A stretch of DNA of 64,000 bases from contig OW203768.1 in the NCBI GenBank assembly GCA_934045905.1, positions 26,255,060-26,319,059 of the forward strand, read 5' to 3'. This DNA comes from Leuctra nigra. Taxonomy: Eukaryota > Arthropoda > Insecta > Plecoptera > Leuctridae. The notes under the pieces are model-generated. The model saw only the letters and a list, made by a program, of their open reading frames with translations, was not told where the DNA came from and did not search any database. The position numbers and the translations under genes are program-made. This document shows, piece by piece, positions 11,901-22,581 of this stretch (position 1 is its first letter; every line of letters starts with the position of its first letter).

Positions 11901-14003
11901 AAGCATTTGTGTCCTGGTTTTGTAGATTATTTTGTCACATATTATTCAAATAGACCAGAAGTTTGGGCATACTGTCATAGAAATTTCCCTCATTCAAATA
12001 CGCATACTAACATGTACTGTGAGTCATTTCACAATAAATTAAAAACTCAATTCTTCCAACGAAAGCAAAATGCTAGGGTAGATGTTTTATTAAAAGTATT
12101 ATTTGAAATGGAGAGGGATAGATACTTAGAAAATAAAAAAAGAATTCTAACCAATGAAGCTAAGTCTGATGTCCCTGCGTCTTTTGGTAAACGTCACATC
12201 CGCGGGGTGCACATTCCTGATGACAATATTTCTCAGGTAGATGTTAGCGGTTTTTCCTGGAAAGTTTTGTCTCAAAACAAGACTAATTGTGAAGTTATTT
12301 ATTTTGTAACAGTTGAAAGAGATAGTTGTAATTTTGATTTTTGCTTTGAAATATGTTTAGAAAACACTTGTATAGGTCTTTGTGGTCACATGTACCATTG
12401 CTCATGTCCTGATTTGAGTGGCATCTGCAAGCATATCCATAAAATACATTCATTTAGAAACAGAAAACTAAATAAAGTACCAGTCCCCGCATCCTTGAAC
12501 GTTGTCTGTAGTGATCATGTGGACTCTAATTCATCGTTTCCTATCATTACAAATCCAATTAATAATTATACTGAATCTCTCATTGATGATTTGCCAAGAT
12601 CTCGTGCAAAATGTATCGAACACATTGAGGAACTAAGAGGCTTCATTAATGATGAATCCATTAGCAAACTTTTAATGCACAATGTAGAGAAAACATTAAG
12701 TTCTCTTGTTTCTCAGTGCAGAGGTATTGCTGCTACCAAATTGAGATACCTTAAGCCAATGAGTCCCACGTTAAAAGTTTTTACAAGTAAAAAATTCGAA
12801 CTGCAGTCAAAGCATAAATTTCGCCGTACTACAGCAATTAGAAAACCATCTACATCTGCTTTACAAAACCCTTCATTTGACGACAAAAAAGGTATGAGGG
12901 CGTCACTGTTAGCAATAAATTCCACGCATTCAGGGGACTCGAATATTAAACAAACATCTGTGTTGGATGATATTACGAACATTGTAAAAGCCAATAATAT
13001 GTCAATTGCCCCCAAAAGTACAGTAACTGTTCCTCGGGCTAAGCAATCCACTGTAGTTTCAAAATTAGGACCTCCCCCTGTAATGCCGTCATATAAGAGA
13101 TTTAATTCCACCGCTGTTCACACATATAGTAGCCGGATTAAGCCATTCACACCAGAGTTAAATTATGTTGCTCTACTTGAGATTTTATTACATTTTACTG
13201 CTTACCATGCAGTAACCCAAGGCCACGTGCATATAGCTTTTTCTGACCTCAAGTCCTTGGAACCAGAGGTAAATGCTAACGACATGGCAGCCCTCCAAAG
13301 GAACGATGCAGATTTTAAAACAGGTTGGCTTTCTAATATGATCATTTTCGGTTACACGTATGAAATTTGTAATCATCACAATCCTTTGGACAACATTAGG
13401 TACTTTACAGCATTTAATCAATGGGCACTGGAACATGGTTGTGATGGCACAAACATATTGAGTGGAATTGATATTTCTGCTGCGAGAGTAGTTTTAATTC
13501 CTACAAATGTTTCCAATATACACTGGATTCTAATTGTTTGCAAACCCAGCAGTCGTGTTCTGGAAGTTTATGACTCGTTAAGTAGTAGTCATACAGTTGG
13601 AAATAGTTATACCTTAGAGTATATTCGTTTACTGAAGGTGTTTTTTAATCAACGTTTAGGTAATTCTGAGTCTTGGCAAATCCTCTGCCCTCCACATGCG
13701 CTACAGTCTGATGCAATGAGCTGTGGGGTATTTCTTTGCTACTATATGTCTTGTATATTGAATGATAAACCCCTTACTGATAATATTAATACAAGTCATT
13801 ATAGGAAAAAAATATACCAGACATTGGCAAAAAATTGTTTACAAAATCACAGATACTCAAAAACAAAATGTGTTACTTGTTCGGGCCCAGTTCTGGCAGC
13901 TGATCCACAGGTTGTTAAATGTATCAGGTGCCATCAATTACACCATCAGCGATGTGTCTCTCTCTCTTACAATAGTGCTGTAGACTTTGAATGCCCTCCT
14001 TAA
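8976..14003 (+). CDS. 1675-aa SGNH hydrolase / zinc finger / MULE transposase / SWIM / Ulp1-protease fusion
   Basis: This is a single open frame without introns, starting at an ATG at 8976. Residues 1-190 form an SGNH/GDSL hydrolase-like domain: GDSQ with Ser9, FPGG at 27-30, GTNN at 54-57, and DGLH with Asp155 and His158. A Pro/Val-rich linker follows, with about fourteen 10-residue repeats (261-398). Two C2H2-type fingers come next (Cys525/528-His541-Cys545; Cys558/563-His576/581). The MULE DDE domain carries Asp837, Asp900/901 and Glu1016. A SWIM finger has Cys1142, Cys1144, Cys1151 and His1153. A C48/Ulp1-type cysteine protease has His1516, Asp1533, Gln1577 and Cys1583 in SCGVF. The end is PHD-like (Cys1632, 1635, 1649, 1652) but lacks its last metal ligands. 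MULE proteins move DNA, and Ulp1 enzymes process SUMO-like proteins. Plant MULEs are known to carry Ulp1 domains. A hydrolase at the front of the same chain is unusual. The first 530 bp are more GC-rich than the rest, which suggests a fusion. All catalytic residues appear intact, so recent activity or selection is likely. Confidence 0.85.
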   Translation: MSLIVIGDSQVKYVSDWNGDTLAVQSFPGGHICHIKEHAVRIVPYYRAVIFHVGTNNVSNEFQSIHCILREFESLICETRQANPLIRIVICTVLPRHVNEFDHRKARADRIREAEDFNNKAKQLNTELRRRCSAWEVELCDQWHTFLARDHIGGDGLHLSTTGFEYIRSVYDKFVTSCSSVLPSMPSFSLNVDFPVLRSPHFVVPSLDVSVPSLDVTVSPLDVSVPPLDVSVPPLDVSVPPPGFPCILPPPGFTFLLPPPVHVPRMNVPSVHVPHMNVPSVHVPRMNVPSVHVPHMNVPSVHVPRMKVPSVHIPRMKVPSVNVPHMNVPSVHVPRMKVPSVHVPHMNVPSVHVPRMKVTSVNVPSVHVPRMKVPSVHVPHMNVHSVHVPHMKVPSVHVLNGARPRMMFESVNKFSVLGDSYCDGFSSCMHSPVLVPRKRKPQVSRFVSFPRHSQLPRHSPIPKEGASVKVALSCSPGNQSPPGCSVTLPTLVVKHRVDDSNNSLQDLAFSTRVCAGGKIVYPRECSACNKLYANRHAYSRHLTTCGEKDRHGPARTKCLVDVCNNTFYHKVAMINHLASVHGYIFESEHLTFPNMALFKKWKAEEEIKKLSSFTNSSSSNRGDTAHTYYTCQFDVENKTHRMKNYHYRLTSQKWTKGQVPDFDCPARMLVAINNGVLNVEYIKSHTHDLKFENVKYHQYQEDTRSFIEGKLNDGVSKRKIKLDMQEDAGLLDKRDGTLFPKKIHQVSMRYLNQFDSALKAKGRLADDATSVAVFIQGKLEQKDDSIIVYKPMGGDTVVGNTDLDNLPYSKDLFVVGIQTKEQLEMMKQGSVKILCLDSTYSTTQYGYYLYTFVVPDEFGYGYPVAHFITNDDKTATLTSCFSNIASRCPDGIDINVLMTDDDQRGWQSVKNAFGEKARHHFLCVWHVKRAWQKNIGLHIHDQSLQRDVFTALEVILKERNVYQFDTLLNNFINKFKHLCPGFVDYFVTYYSNRPEVWAYCHRNFPHSNTHTNMYCESFHNKLKTQFFQRKQNARVDVLLKVLFEMERDRYLENKKRILTNEAKSDVPASFGKRHIRGVHIPDDNISQVDVSGFSWKVLSQNKTNCEVIYFVTVERDSCNFDFCFEICLENTCIGLCGHMYHCSCPDLSGICKHIHKIHSFRNRKLNKVPVPASLNVVCSDHVDSNSSFPIITNPINNYTESLIDDLPRSRAKCIEHIEELRGFINDESISKLLMHNVEKTLSSLVSQCRGIAATKLRYLKPMSPTLKVFTSKKFELQSKHKFRRTTAIRKPSTSALQNPSFDDKKGMRASLLAINSTHSGDSNIKQTSVLDDITNIVKANNMSIAPKSTVTVPRAKQSTVVSKLGPPPVMPSYKRFNSTAVHTYSSRIKPFTPELNYVALLEILLHFTAYHAVTQGHVHIAFSDLKSLEPEVNANDMAALQRNDADFKTGWLSNMIIFGYTYEICNHHNPLDNIRYFTAFNQWALEHGCDGTNILSGIDISAARVVLIPTNVSNIHWILIVCKPSSRVLEVYDSLSSSHTVGNSYTLEYIRLLKVFFNQRLGNSESWQILCPPHALQSDAMSCGVFLCYYMSCILNDKPLTDNINTSHYRKKIYQTLAKNCLQNHRYSKTKCVTCSGPVLAADPQVVKCIRCHQLHHQRCVSLSYNSAVDFECPP
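9756..10169 (+). repeat. In-frame 30-bp coding minisatellite
   Basis: About fourteen 30-bp units encode VHVP-(R/H)-M-(N/K)-VPS. Early units alternate Arg and His, giving a 60-bp higher-order pattern. The array stays in frame with the surrounding gene because the unit length is a multiple of three. Confidence 0.9.
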
Positions 14004-17000
14004 ACAATTTAATATATACTGTAATTTTATATCAATAAGTGCAATATTTTTCTGGTAATGCAAGTATTGTTAAGTTTTAGTGATGCATGAGGAGTAATGT
14101 AGCTTATATTTGGTAGACTGCTGTTGGTAAATTTTTGACTATAGTATGCATGCATTATTAAGTTTACTCTGCTCTCACTGGTTCCTTCCCACTACTTAGA
14201 GGCTTCCTTTTTTGCCCTTGCGAAATATCTTTCAGCTTAACCATCATACTTAGGTATTCAAATTGTATCATATAGTGTCTCACTTCCATTTGTCTGACCT
14301 CTTTCTTTACTAGTTACTTCCCAATTAAATTTATACATCTTCCAATTTAACTTCTTCACTATGTTCCTTTCTTGTGTCCAAGTCATACAAGGATACCTCA
14401 TAGCATTGTATACGTAAATCTCCTTGTTTTCAGCTCTTACTGGGTTTTAATTATGATTTTGTTCTTATTACTAAAAACTTCTTCTACTTCTAAACCTTGT
14501 TAAAGCAGTTGTTTGCACATGCTTATTAGTTCTTTGATTTTTCATCATCATTTCATCATCATTCATCATCATCAAATCAAATAAAAAATTTAATTTAATT
14601 TACTTTAAAAGACCTAAGACTGATTTAAATTCACAATTGAATTTTATTAAATATAATTAATTAACAGGATATAGTTTATTATATACTAGTTTATTATATA
14701 AGAATTAATAATGACATCTGCTCATTAATTATATGAATTCACAAAGGCCAGTAGGCCAGTGCAGTAGCTGCATTTGTTCTTTTGATCTCGGGTAGATACA
14801 AATATTTTGTCATTATTCAAATCTAAGTCATATTAAATCTCAAATTCATTTGCAAAGCAATGTGCATTGGAAGAGAATGCCTCACACATCCTGCTGCGGT
14901 TTTTTGGCGTTTTTTCCAAAGCGATAGTCTATTCCATGATAACATGGCAATGGAATCTTCGAGTACAATGTTTATTTTGTTTATTACCAGATGTCCAGTA
15001 ACTCCTACAATACTTAAACTGTCCTACTTATCCAAGTAGAACAAGGAATTGAACCTAAACAGTATTGGATCAAGACTTTGAATGTAATTTGATTTAAACA
15101 ATATCTTTCTACTGCCACATTATCATGGGACATACTAGAAGAGTGAATACTAGGATGTTCTTCCAATATTATCGCTGTTAAAGCACATAGCTTTTAGAAT
15201 CATTGAACTTCTTTTATTTCACAACTTTTATATTCATGTTAAATATCAGTCTGTTGAATTTCTATTTCATGAGCAATCAAACAATCCATTATCTTGAATG
15301 ACTGAGATATTAGTGTCACCTTGCCAGTGATCAAGTCTTATTTACATAGCAGTTAATACAAAAAAAATCCACATATTTCATTTTGATTCAATTGCTACCT
15401 AGCAAACTTGCTACGTACATTCATAACATTCATTCTTTGTTTTTTATTATGAAAATGAGACAAAAAAATCTTCATCAATAATCTCGCCTAAATAAAAATT
15501 TAAAAAATATTTAAAATTACTAAAACTACATTTTCTATCAACACAAGGTTTCGGGTTTATGAGTTGGGGTTTAGGCAAAAAAAAATATGGGTACAGGTTC
15601 ACGGCCACGCTAAGAATAATCAGTGTACGTTTATACATGTTCAAGTTTAAAACCAATAAATTTTCATTTTGAACCCAGGTTTTAGGAAACAGATACACAA
15701 ATTTTCATCAGAAAAATCAAGTCTTTTGGTAGGGTTCTGGGCTTTTTTTTAGAAATACGTATTATTTTATTTAAAAAAAATTATGTTTCCAATAAAATTA
15801 TGTAACTTACTTAAAGGTCCCATCCAAGGGACTAAGGGAAAGGTTAACTATTCTGTGAAATGGGTTGGGGGGGAAGGTGCAAAATTGGGTTGTCGGACAT
15901 CCTGTTTGCCCCGCAGGAAGATTTTTTATTTTAACTCGCATAAAAACGAATTTGGGACACAAGTCATGTTTTGTCAATATTTTTAGTGGAGGTTGAAGCA
16001 AACCAATACAAATCTCGAAAAAGTATTAGTTTGGATTCAGGTTTGGGTTCACAAAGACCCAAACCATAATGATTCAGGTTAAGACAAAAAAGTAATACGG
16101 TTTTGGTTTCAGGTTTTCAGGTACATTCCCCTGGTTTCACCATAATATCATATAAGCCATATCTCATCTTTCAATTCATGATTCTTCTATTTTTTTTTTC
16201 GATACCTAGCTTTAAAAATAATATATTACAAATTGCATTGTTATAAATTTAATATATAAAAATCTCATTAGGTCCTTAACCTATGCAATATCTATGAATT
16301 TTAAATAAACATACTTCCATCAATTTAACTTTGGTCTGTTATATTACTATCTTCCCCAGTTTCCTCGATGATCCCTTTATTTTATTCCACAATGCATAAT
16401 TTTATATTAAAAATCACCAGTTCTTGGAACTGGGATAAAGATTATTATTAATAGGTATTACAATAAAATTATAACAGGCTCGAAATGTATTGAGTAGGTA
16501 TCAAAAGTTGGCACAAGTAACCACCCACAGAATTAAAACTCATTGTCAATGATTGAAAAGTAAGCAAAGTTATGAAAATTTTGGCCTGTTAAGTGTTCAA
16601 TTCAATGTATAATATTCTTTTATCATTCAATCGCTAGAGGTAATAATGTAATAGGCTTTTTGTAATTGTGTTGACAAGTGAGATTTGTGAGTGCACTTTG
16701 ATGTGTTGGTGACCTTCAAAGTTTCAGCTTACCTTTTCCATACATTTGGAATTTTCAACCAATCAAAAGTACCTAATTTATTTATTTTTTTTATAATTTT
16801 TAATAACTTAACCAATCAGTGGAATTCAAAGACCAACAGTTTAAATGAAATTTTAGCACAATTTGAGCAATGACCTGTGATCTGTTTCGACAAAAAATAG
16901 AAAAAAGAGTTCAAGGCCAAAAGTGTCAAATAACTCTAACTCACATAAATAAATATTCGACTTTCTACAGTCCAGTTCAAAGTATGGTGCTCTCAGCATG

Positions 17001-17265
17001 CATAAAAGAAACATGAATAAATATAATTGTCAACAGATCTCCATTATAATTTCAAAGTATGGGTAAATAAATGGCACACATTTTGTGACATTCTCAGGAA
17101 TATTCTACAAAAGCTAATTCTTTAGAATTTTTATCTCTACTGCCATGTTACGGATATAAGCAACGTATCAACCAGATTGTTGAGAAAAAATATTCCGAGA
17201 GCTGTTTTTGAACTTTTCGTAAATTTAAAAAAATGTTTTTTTAAGCTAAAATTGTGTACTGACCT
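14004..17265. other. Long AT-rich region downstream of the MULE gene
   Basis: I find no supported exon or mobile element. Simple features are a CATCAT-rich patch near 14545-14572 and several A/T runs. The 3' end of the MULE transposon should lie here, but I could not find a terminal repeat matching the 5' flank. Confidence 0.5.
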
Positions 17266-17657
17266 ACCCAACGGCTGGTGTATTGGATACCACGGTTCTC
17301 GTTAGATCACCGAGGTTAAGCAACATTGAGCGCGGTCAGCGATTGGATGGGTGACCATTCAATTCTGCCTTGCCAGGTTGCTGCCGTTGGGCCAGAGAGA
17401 CTGGGGTGTTTGGGGGTTAGTGTGACGACCTCCCTCCACCTGTTATCAGTCTCTCGACGGCGCGGGTTGTGGAGGCTCGTGCTGTGAATGTTACACCGTC
17501 CTTCGGAAGGGACGTTAAGCCGTTGGTCCCCTTGGTATCTTTCGTCAGGAGTAGGCTACATGCCGGTACCGGGTTTCCTCTCCTCCCTTCTCTATATTAC
17601 ATTCTCACTAGTGGAGCCTGGCTCTGTTGAGAATATAGACTTAATAATAATAATAAC
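17266..17657 (+). mobile_element. 5S rRNA-headed SINE
   Basis: The first 126 bases (17266-17391) look like 5S rRNA. They have the 5S internal-promoter features GATCACCGAGGTTAAGCAAC, GAGCGCGGTCAG and GATTGGATGGGTGACC, and complementary ends (CCCAACGGC and GCCGTTGGG). The body that follows includes CTTCGGAAGGGACGTTAAGC, and the copy ends in a (TAA)n tail at 17642-17657. A 5S-like head fused to a body with a simple tail is the layout of 5S-derived SINEs. Mutations relative to canonical 5S argue against a functional 5S gene. Confidence 0.75.
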
Positions 17658-18302
17658 ATTCTGTAATATATTTTTGTGTGCCTTGCATTTTCCTTGTCTA
17701 CTTACTATTGATACGTTGTTGGCTTTACTGTTTCTCACTTTTTCTTGACAAATTACCTAGTTCTTGCGTTGTTTTTAGCTTAATACTGGCCGATACATTG
17801 CTTTTCTTTACTGTTTCTCAAATTTCATACTGCTTTGGAAAGAGGAGAAAATATTAACCCATAAAGTGATGTAGGTAACCTGAAAAACTGCAAAAATTGC
17901 ATTTACATTTCTTATGACGTGTAACACGGCAGTATATTAGAAAAAGAAGAAGAGTGTAATTGAGGTGTCAAGACCGGCCAGCCAACATCACTGAAGTGAA
18001 GGCCCAAGATTGAAGGTGGAATCCCGAAGACGTATAGTGTAGAAAGCTCAAGCCGTACCCTGCAGTAAGCGGGAGTTGAAACCGTGGAGTTTCTGGCCGT
18101 GGGAGGAAACGCTGCATGCCGCATTACGGTTGTCACGGCTTCAATTGCTACATGTTTTGCTCAGTCTACAATGTACAGTCACGGAATTATATTCGGTAAA
18201 CAACCCATCCTGCTAGCAGTAGGTAGAGCCCTGGACAATGGTGCGAGGGGGTCCCGGTTGTACTTTTTTATTTTGACATTTTCACAAGTTTTAATTCTGC
18301 CT
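17658..18302. other. Unassigned spacer
   Basis: No coding exon, RNA gene or repeat could be supported here. Confidence 0.45.
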
Positions 18303-18467
18303 TTAAGGCCGATGCACAATTGGCGCAGACGGACAATACGGATGATGTTTAGGTATGACAAATTCACTCTGCTGTTCACAATTCGGACGCGGACGGACGA
18401 CACAGACGTCACACACACCTAAACATCGTGTCCATAGGCCATCTGCGTCAATTGTGCATCGGCCTTA
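18303..18467. mobile_element. MITE with about 48-bp inverted arms and TTAA ends
   Basis: The element begins TTAAGGCCGATGCACAATTG and ends with its near-exact complement, CAATTGTGCATCGGCCTTAA. The arms continue imperfectly for about 48 bp around a short centre. TTAA at both extremities suggests a piggyBac-type or TTA/TWA target-site duplication. No coding capacity is present. Confidence 0.75.
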
Positions 18468-19069
18468 ACCATAGAGTTTTTTTTTAAGTTGCCCAGCTTT
18501 AATTTTTGCAGGTTCGAATTTGTCTACTCATAGAGATTTTTACTTAGGCTGCCCAGTAGTAGCCCTGCCAGTAGTAGTTTAACAAGTTTTCTTGTTAAAA
18601 CAAGAGACGATTTCAGGCTTGCGTTAACATGAGAGCAGAAATAGCGTTAAAGGTAAGGTTAGCTACTCATGCAGTAGTCACAGTAGAAATCGTAACCCTG
18701 ATGTTAATACAACAAACTAATAAATGCACAGATATACCTATATGCACTTTAACGTATTATACAGTGCACAGTCATGTGCGATTTGTGCTAGGTAGTAGGT
18801 AGGTAGGTACCTAGCTAGTTGAAAACTTATTTAGCTTAGGATGATTAGTCTAGGACAATATAACTCCATGGTCTAGGTATACCTATTACCTAGTATAACC
18901 TAAAAATAATGACAGTAGCCTCTAAAAGTCATTATCAATTATTACTTCACGAACAATTGATTATAACTCACTACTTTCCATATTACTTCCAAATAAGCAT
19001 TATAAAATTCAATTTTTGGGTCATTTTTATTCATGTAAACACTCTGTGCTGTAATTCTGACAGCTGATG
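18468..19069. other. Spacer with a GGTA microsatellite
   Basis: A GGTAGGTAGGTACC run lies near 18788-18812. Nothing else could be supported. Confidence 0.5.
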
Positions 19070-20225
19070 ACAGTTGTGGTTCGCGCTACTTTTGTATCGG
19101 AAATCAAAGCCGGAAATGACGTCATTTTGTTACCCATCTCGGCCTAAAGTCGGATTAGTGTTTTAGGGCGGTTTTCATAATAATAATAATAATAATCTTA
19201 GTAGTAGTATCCTGGAATTCAAATCCGGTAAACAGGCCACAGCCTAAACGGCTGAACCGATTGATCACACATTTTTACCACGTGTGCACTTTTGTCGTCT
19301 GATTTGCCCTCCCCCCTTGACTTTTTTTGTGCCGCCATTTTGAAACCGGAAGTGACATCATATCTCGACAACGGCTGAGCTGATTGGAACGAAAATAGCG
19401 CCAAACGATTCGGACGGTCAACTATATGGATTATAAATAGCAACAGACTAAAATTTATGTTAACGAAACCGGAAATGACGTCATGAAATTTGGAATACAT
19501 CGATACATCGATACATCGATTGGCATTTCGGCAACAAATTTGATCCGATTATTTTGATATTTATGTAACGTATGTACTTTTGATATCTCATTTGACTTGT
19601 TATAAAACCAACCGGAAGCCGCCATTTTGAAACCGGAAGTGACATCATATATCAATAACGGCTAAATAGATTTGAACGAAACCAGCGCTAAACAATTAAG
19701 ACGGTCAACTTTATGTATTATCATCAATAATATTTGCAGTTTTCTATACCAAAACTGGAAATGACGTCACACTTTTTAAGAATCTCAAAAATTTTTCATG
19801 TTGATGCAATAAATATACTATTTCAGGCAGCTTATAATAAAATGTAATCATGTTTAAATTATAATTCAAGGAGTCAGTGATTTCAACAGCCATTTTGAAA
19901 CCGGAAGAAACGCCATATCTCGAAAACTGGTTGACAGATCGGTATGAAACTAGCGCGAAACGATTCGGAAGGCCATCTCTATGGAATAGGAACAGTCAAA
20001 CTAGAATGTTCCTATTTATGAGACCGGAAATGACGTCATTCAAATTTATAAATTATTATAATCCCCTCCTATACAATAAATACATATTCAGAAAGCTTAA
20101 AATGATACACATCATTTATAGTTATAAATTCTATGTGGCAGTGCAGAAAGTTCAGCAGCCATTTTGACAACGGATATGTTGCCATATCTCGGAACTTGGT
20201 TGACCGATTGGAATGAAACCTTTGC
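19070..20225 (+). repeat. Diverged tandem repeat with recurring CCGGAAGTGAC and TGACGTCA motifs
   Basis: Units of about 265-290 bp repeat at roughly 19340, 19630, 19895 and 20160. Each carries GCCATTTTGAAACCGGAAGTGAC, or a close variant split over shorter blocks, followed by ATATCTCG. Half a unit later comes GGAAATGACGTCA. TGACGTCA is the CRE core and CCGGAAGT is an ETS-type core. A related single block lies in reverse near 34390-34445. No protein is encoded. Confidence 0.65.
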
Positions 20226-20248
20226 TATTCTTCATGAAAAAGTAGTGA

Positions 20249-20650
20249 TATCCCATTAAAAAACACTTCGTGTAAAAATAACAGCCAAGTCTCTTCAACT
20301 AAAAAAAAATATGAAATCTAAAAATTCTGCACTGAAAAGTAGTGATATCAAAAAATGAGCCAAGTCAAAACTTTATTTGAAAATCAAAAAATACTTGGCG
20401 CATCGTTTTTTTAGGGCATTATAGGTGTACTATGTATATGGATATTTTATGTATATTTTATAATTGGCCTATACTTCCAAGCTTTTTATATACACGATGC
20501 GCCAAGTATTTTTTGATTTTCAAATAAAGTTTTGACTTGGCTCATTTTTTGATATCACTACTTTTCAGTGCAGAATTTTTAGATTTCATATTTTTTTTAG
20601 TTGAAGAGACTTGGCTGTTATTTTTACACGAAGTGTTTTTTAATGGGATA
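20249..20650. mobile_element. Long-armed MITE, copy 1 (complete)
   Basis: The two halves are almost perfect reverse complements over about 165 bp each, from TATCCCATTAAAAAACAC to GTGTTTTTTAATGGGATA, with about 70 bp of centre. TA lies at both ends, which suggests a Tc1/mariner-type origin. Copies 2 and 3 are at 33549-34236 and 45937-46175. The element could fold into a very long hairpin when transcribed. Confidence 0.85.
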
Positions 20651-21048
20651 TATTATACACAATATGTTTCTTAAATCACATCATTTAAATAAATGAATAT
20701 GAAAAATTCAAAATTTTATTACTCAAAAAGTTATGTTTTAATATTTTTTTAATTTTTACTATATAATTGCCGATATGTTACCTACCTACTGTAAAAATTT
20801 CAAGGTGGAGTGTCAAGGGATGTGCAAGTAATAAATTATTTAGCGCGTCAAGCTACATGGGAATCCGCGCGGCCGAGCGCGGGCGATGCTGTCGTTCTAG
20901 CGATTGCACGCGACAAAGCCGCAGATTTGTTTAAACAATAGTTCATCTGCTTGGATGGACACAAATTTATCTCTTGCTTCTTCAGCGTAGGCATAAACTC
21001 TCGTTTGAATGACGTGTGTTGATATTGATACAGCATAGACATTTATAC

Positions 21049-21455
21049 TCACGTATAAATGTATATGGATACAGGAACAAATGAATGCAGTTTCTGGGTG
21101 CCAGCGATAGGACGTGCTTGTGAAAATCTTGTCGCGAGAATCTGATCCTCCAAGTCGTGCTCATCTTGCGTACAATACTCGAAGTTGATGGATGTGATGT
21201 TGGACTGGACCCAGTCATAGAGTTGTCGCGGAGCCATGATCTGGCCGTCATAAGGCCTATGTAGACTGGCTCGAACTGCAAGCCGCTTCACAGTCCACCC
21301 ACATCCTCACAGGCCCCCTTTCCGTGCGATGTGGCTGTGAAGTGCCACTCGGCTGTATTGTGGCGGCAAATATTGTTTATATTTTATGATTTTTGTACTG
21401 GGCAGCTGAACCATCTGATAAATACTTACATGATTTTGTTGGCTGATTGAAAATA
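21049..21455 (-). pseudogene. Relic of a transposon-associated protein (SDG...QYKN / HGKG...GG.VKR motifs)
   Basis: Read on the minus strand, the region gives YLSDGSAAQYKN, then HFTATSHGKG, then VKRLAVRASL, then GTQKLHSFVPV. This succession resembles a family of uncharacterised arthropod and cnidarian proteins encoded near mobile elements. The first part needs a frame change near 21400, and a one-base shift separates the HGKG part from VKRL near 21290, so it is broken. It lies inside the 20655-22893 element and may be its former gene. Function is unknown, and recognition is from memory only. Confidence 0.45.
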
Positions 21456-22279
21456 TTGTTTCAGAAAATTAATAAGTTTTTTTAATAAATAAACGGACGG
21501 CAACTGTATCCTGCTGCATTCAGAAATTACTGCAAAACTGATGTGTTTCACTTCACTATTCTCTTTGTAGTATGCGACGAATGGATGGAGGGTGGTGGAC
21601 GATTTGTTTCAGTAAAATCCCTGGGCCTCGTCTTGCAGCACAAAAGAAATGTTTTTAGCAAAGTCGCGACTGATTTACACCTTTGACGCACTGATTGAGT
21701 TTGAAAATAATGTAATAAGTAGTATTACTCTCAAATTATTGAACTTTTGAATTTTACAGAAAGTAGGTACCTATAGGAAAAGCCTACATAGATGTAAACT
21801 TATTCTATAAATTGATTACATTAAATAATTACATCGACTCGATAAACCATAGATAAAAAACGCAAAAAAATTGAACACCAATTTCACTACGAAATGCACT
21901 ACGAATAGGTATATCAGTATTTCTTGTCTATCAGAAAAAAAAGCACACACAAATGTATACATATTATAACACGCAACACTTGGAGAGCTCAGAGGTCCGT
22001 GTGGTTGGGAAGCCAAAACAGATATGATTGCTCTTAGAAGTTACACAGTGTAGAAAATCTCCTCATTCAATTACATACCTAAAAACCAATAACAATACCT
22101 ATAGAAATACACCTGCACCTGAGACCAACGCGGGGTAGGCAGTTCGTGTCGGCGAACACAGAGCAGGACTTAAAAACTGAAAGGGGGAAATTAATTGACA
22201 AGAATATTTATTACATGATTGGTCGGCAAAAATTGGCGAAGAACATGGGATGGAGTACCGTCTATGAAGAGCAAAACGT

Positions 22280-22581
22280 ATAGACAAGAGATTTTATTAT
22301 GATGTCGTATACCTAAAGTTTCAGAACGTAACTGTTTTCGTGATCACATGAGAACTCATATAAAAACAATGCATTGATTGTCAAAACGACCCATAATAAA
22401 TATTATAAAAGTAATTGAATTTTAGTAGACAGAGATAATTTATTGTGATGTGTAACAAAAGGTTTCAGAACATAACGGTTTTCGTGGTTCCACGAGAATA
22501 CATATTTAAACCATTGCTATGATTGTCAAATCAACTAACAACTTATAGTATCAAAGTAATTATTGAATTATAGTAGACAGA
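22280..22581 (+). repeat. Two direct repeats of about 146 bp
   Basis: Two successive copies share AGTAGACAGA, GTTTCAGAAC, GTTTTCGTG and GATTGTCAAA in the same order, about 146 bp apart. They sit inside the inverted-repeat element next to its right arm. Confidence 0.6.

Noticed and set aside
17266..17391. Functional 5S rRNA gene
   Set aside because: Several changes from canonical 5S, plus a SINE body and TAA tail directly attached, favour a SINE head.
19212..20220. CRISPR-like array
   Set aside because: The repeats are diverged 265-290 bp tandem units in a eukaryotic genome, with no short identical repeats and spacers.
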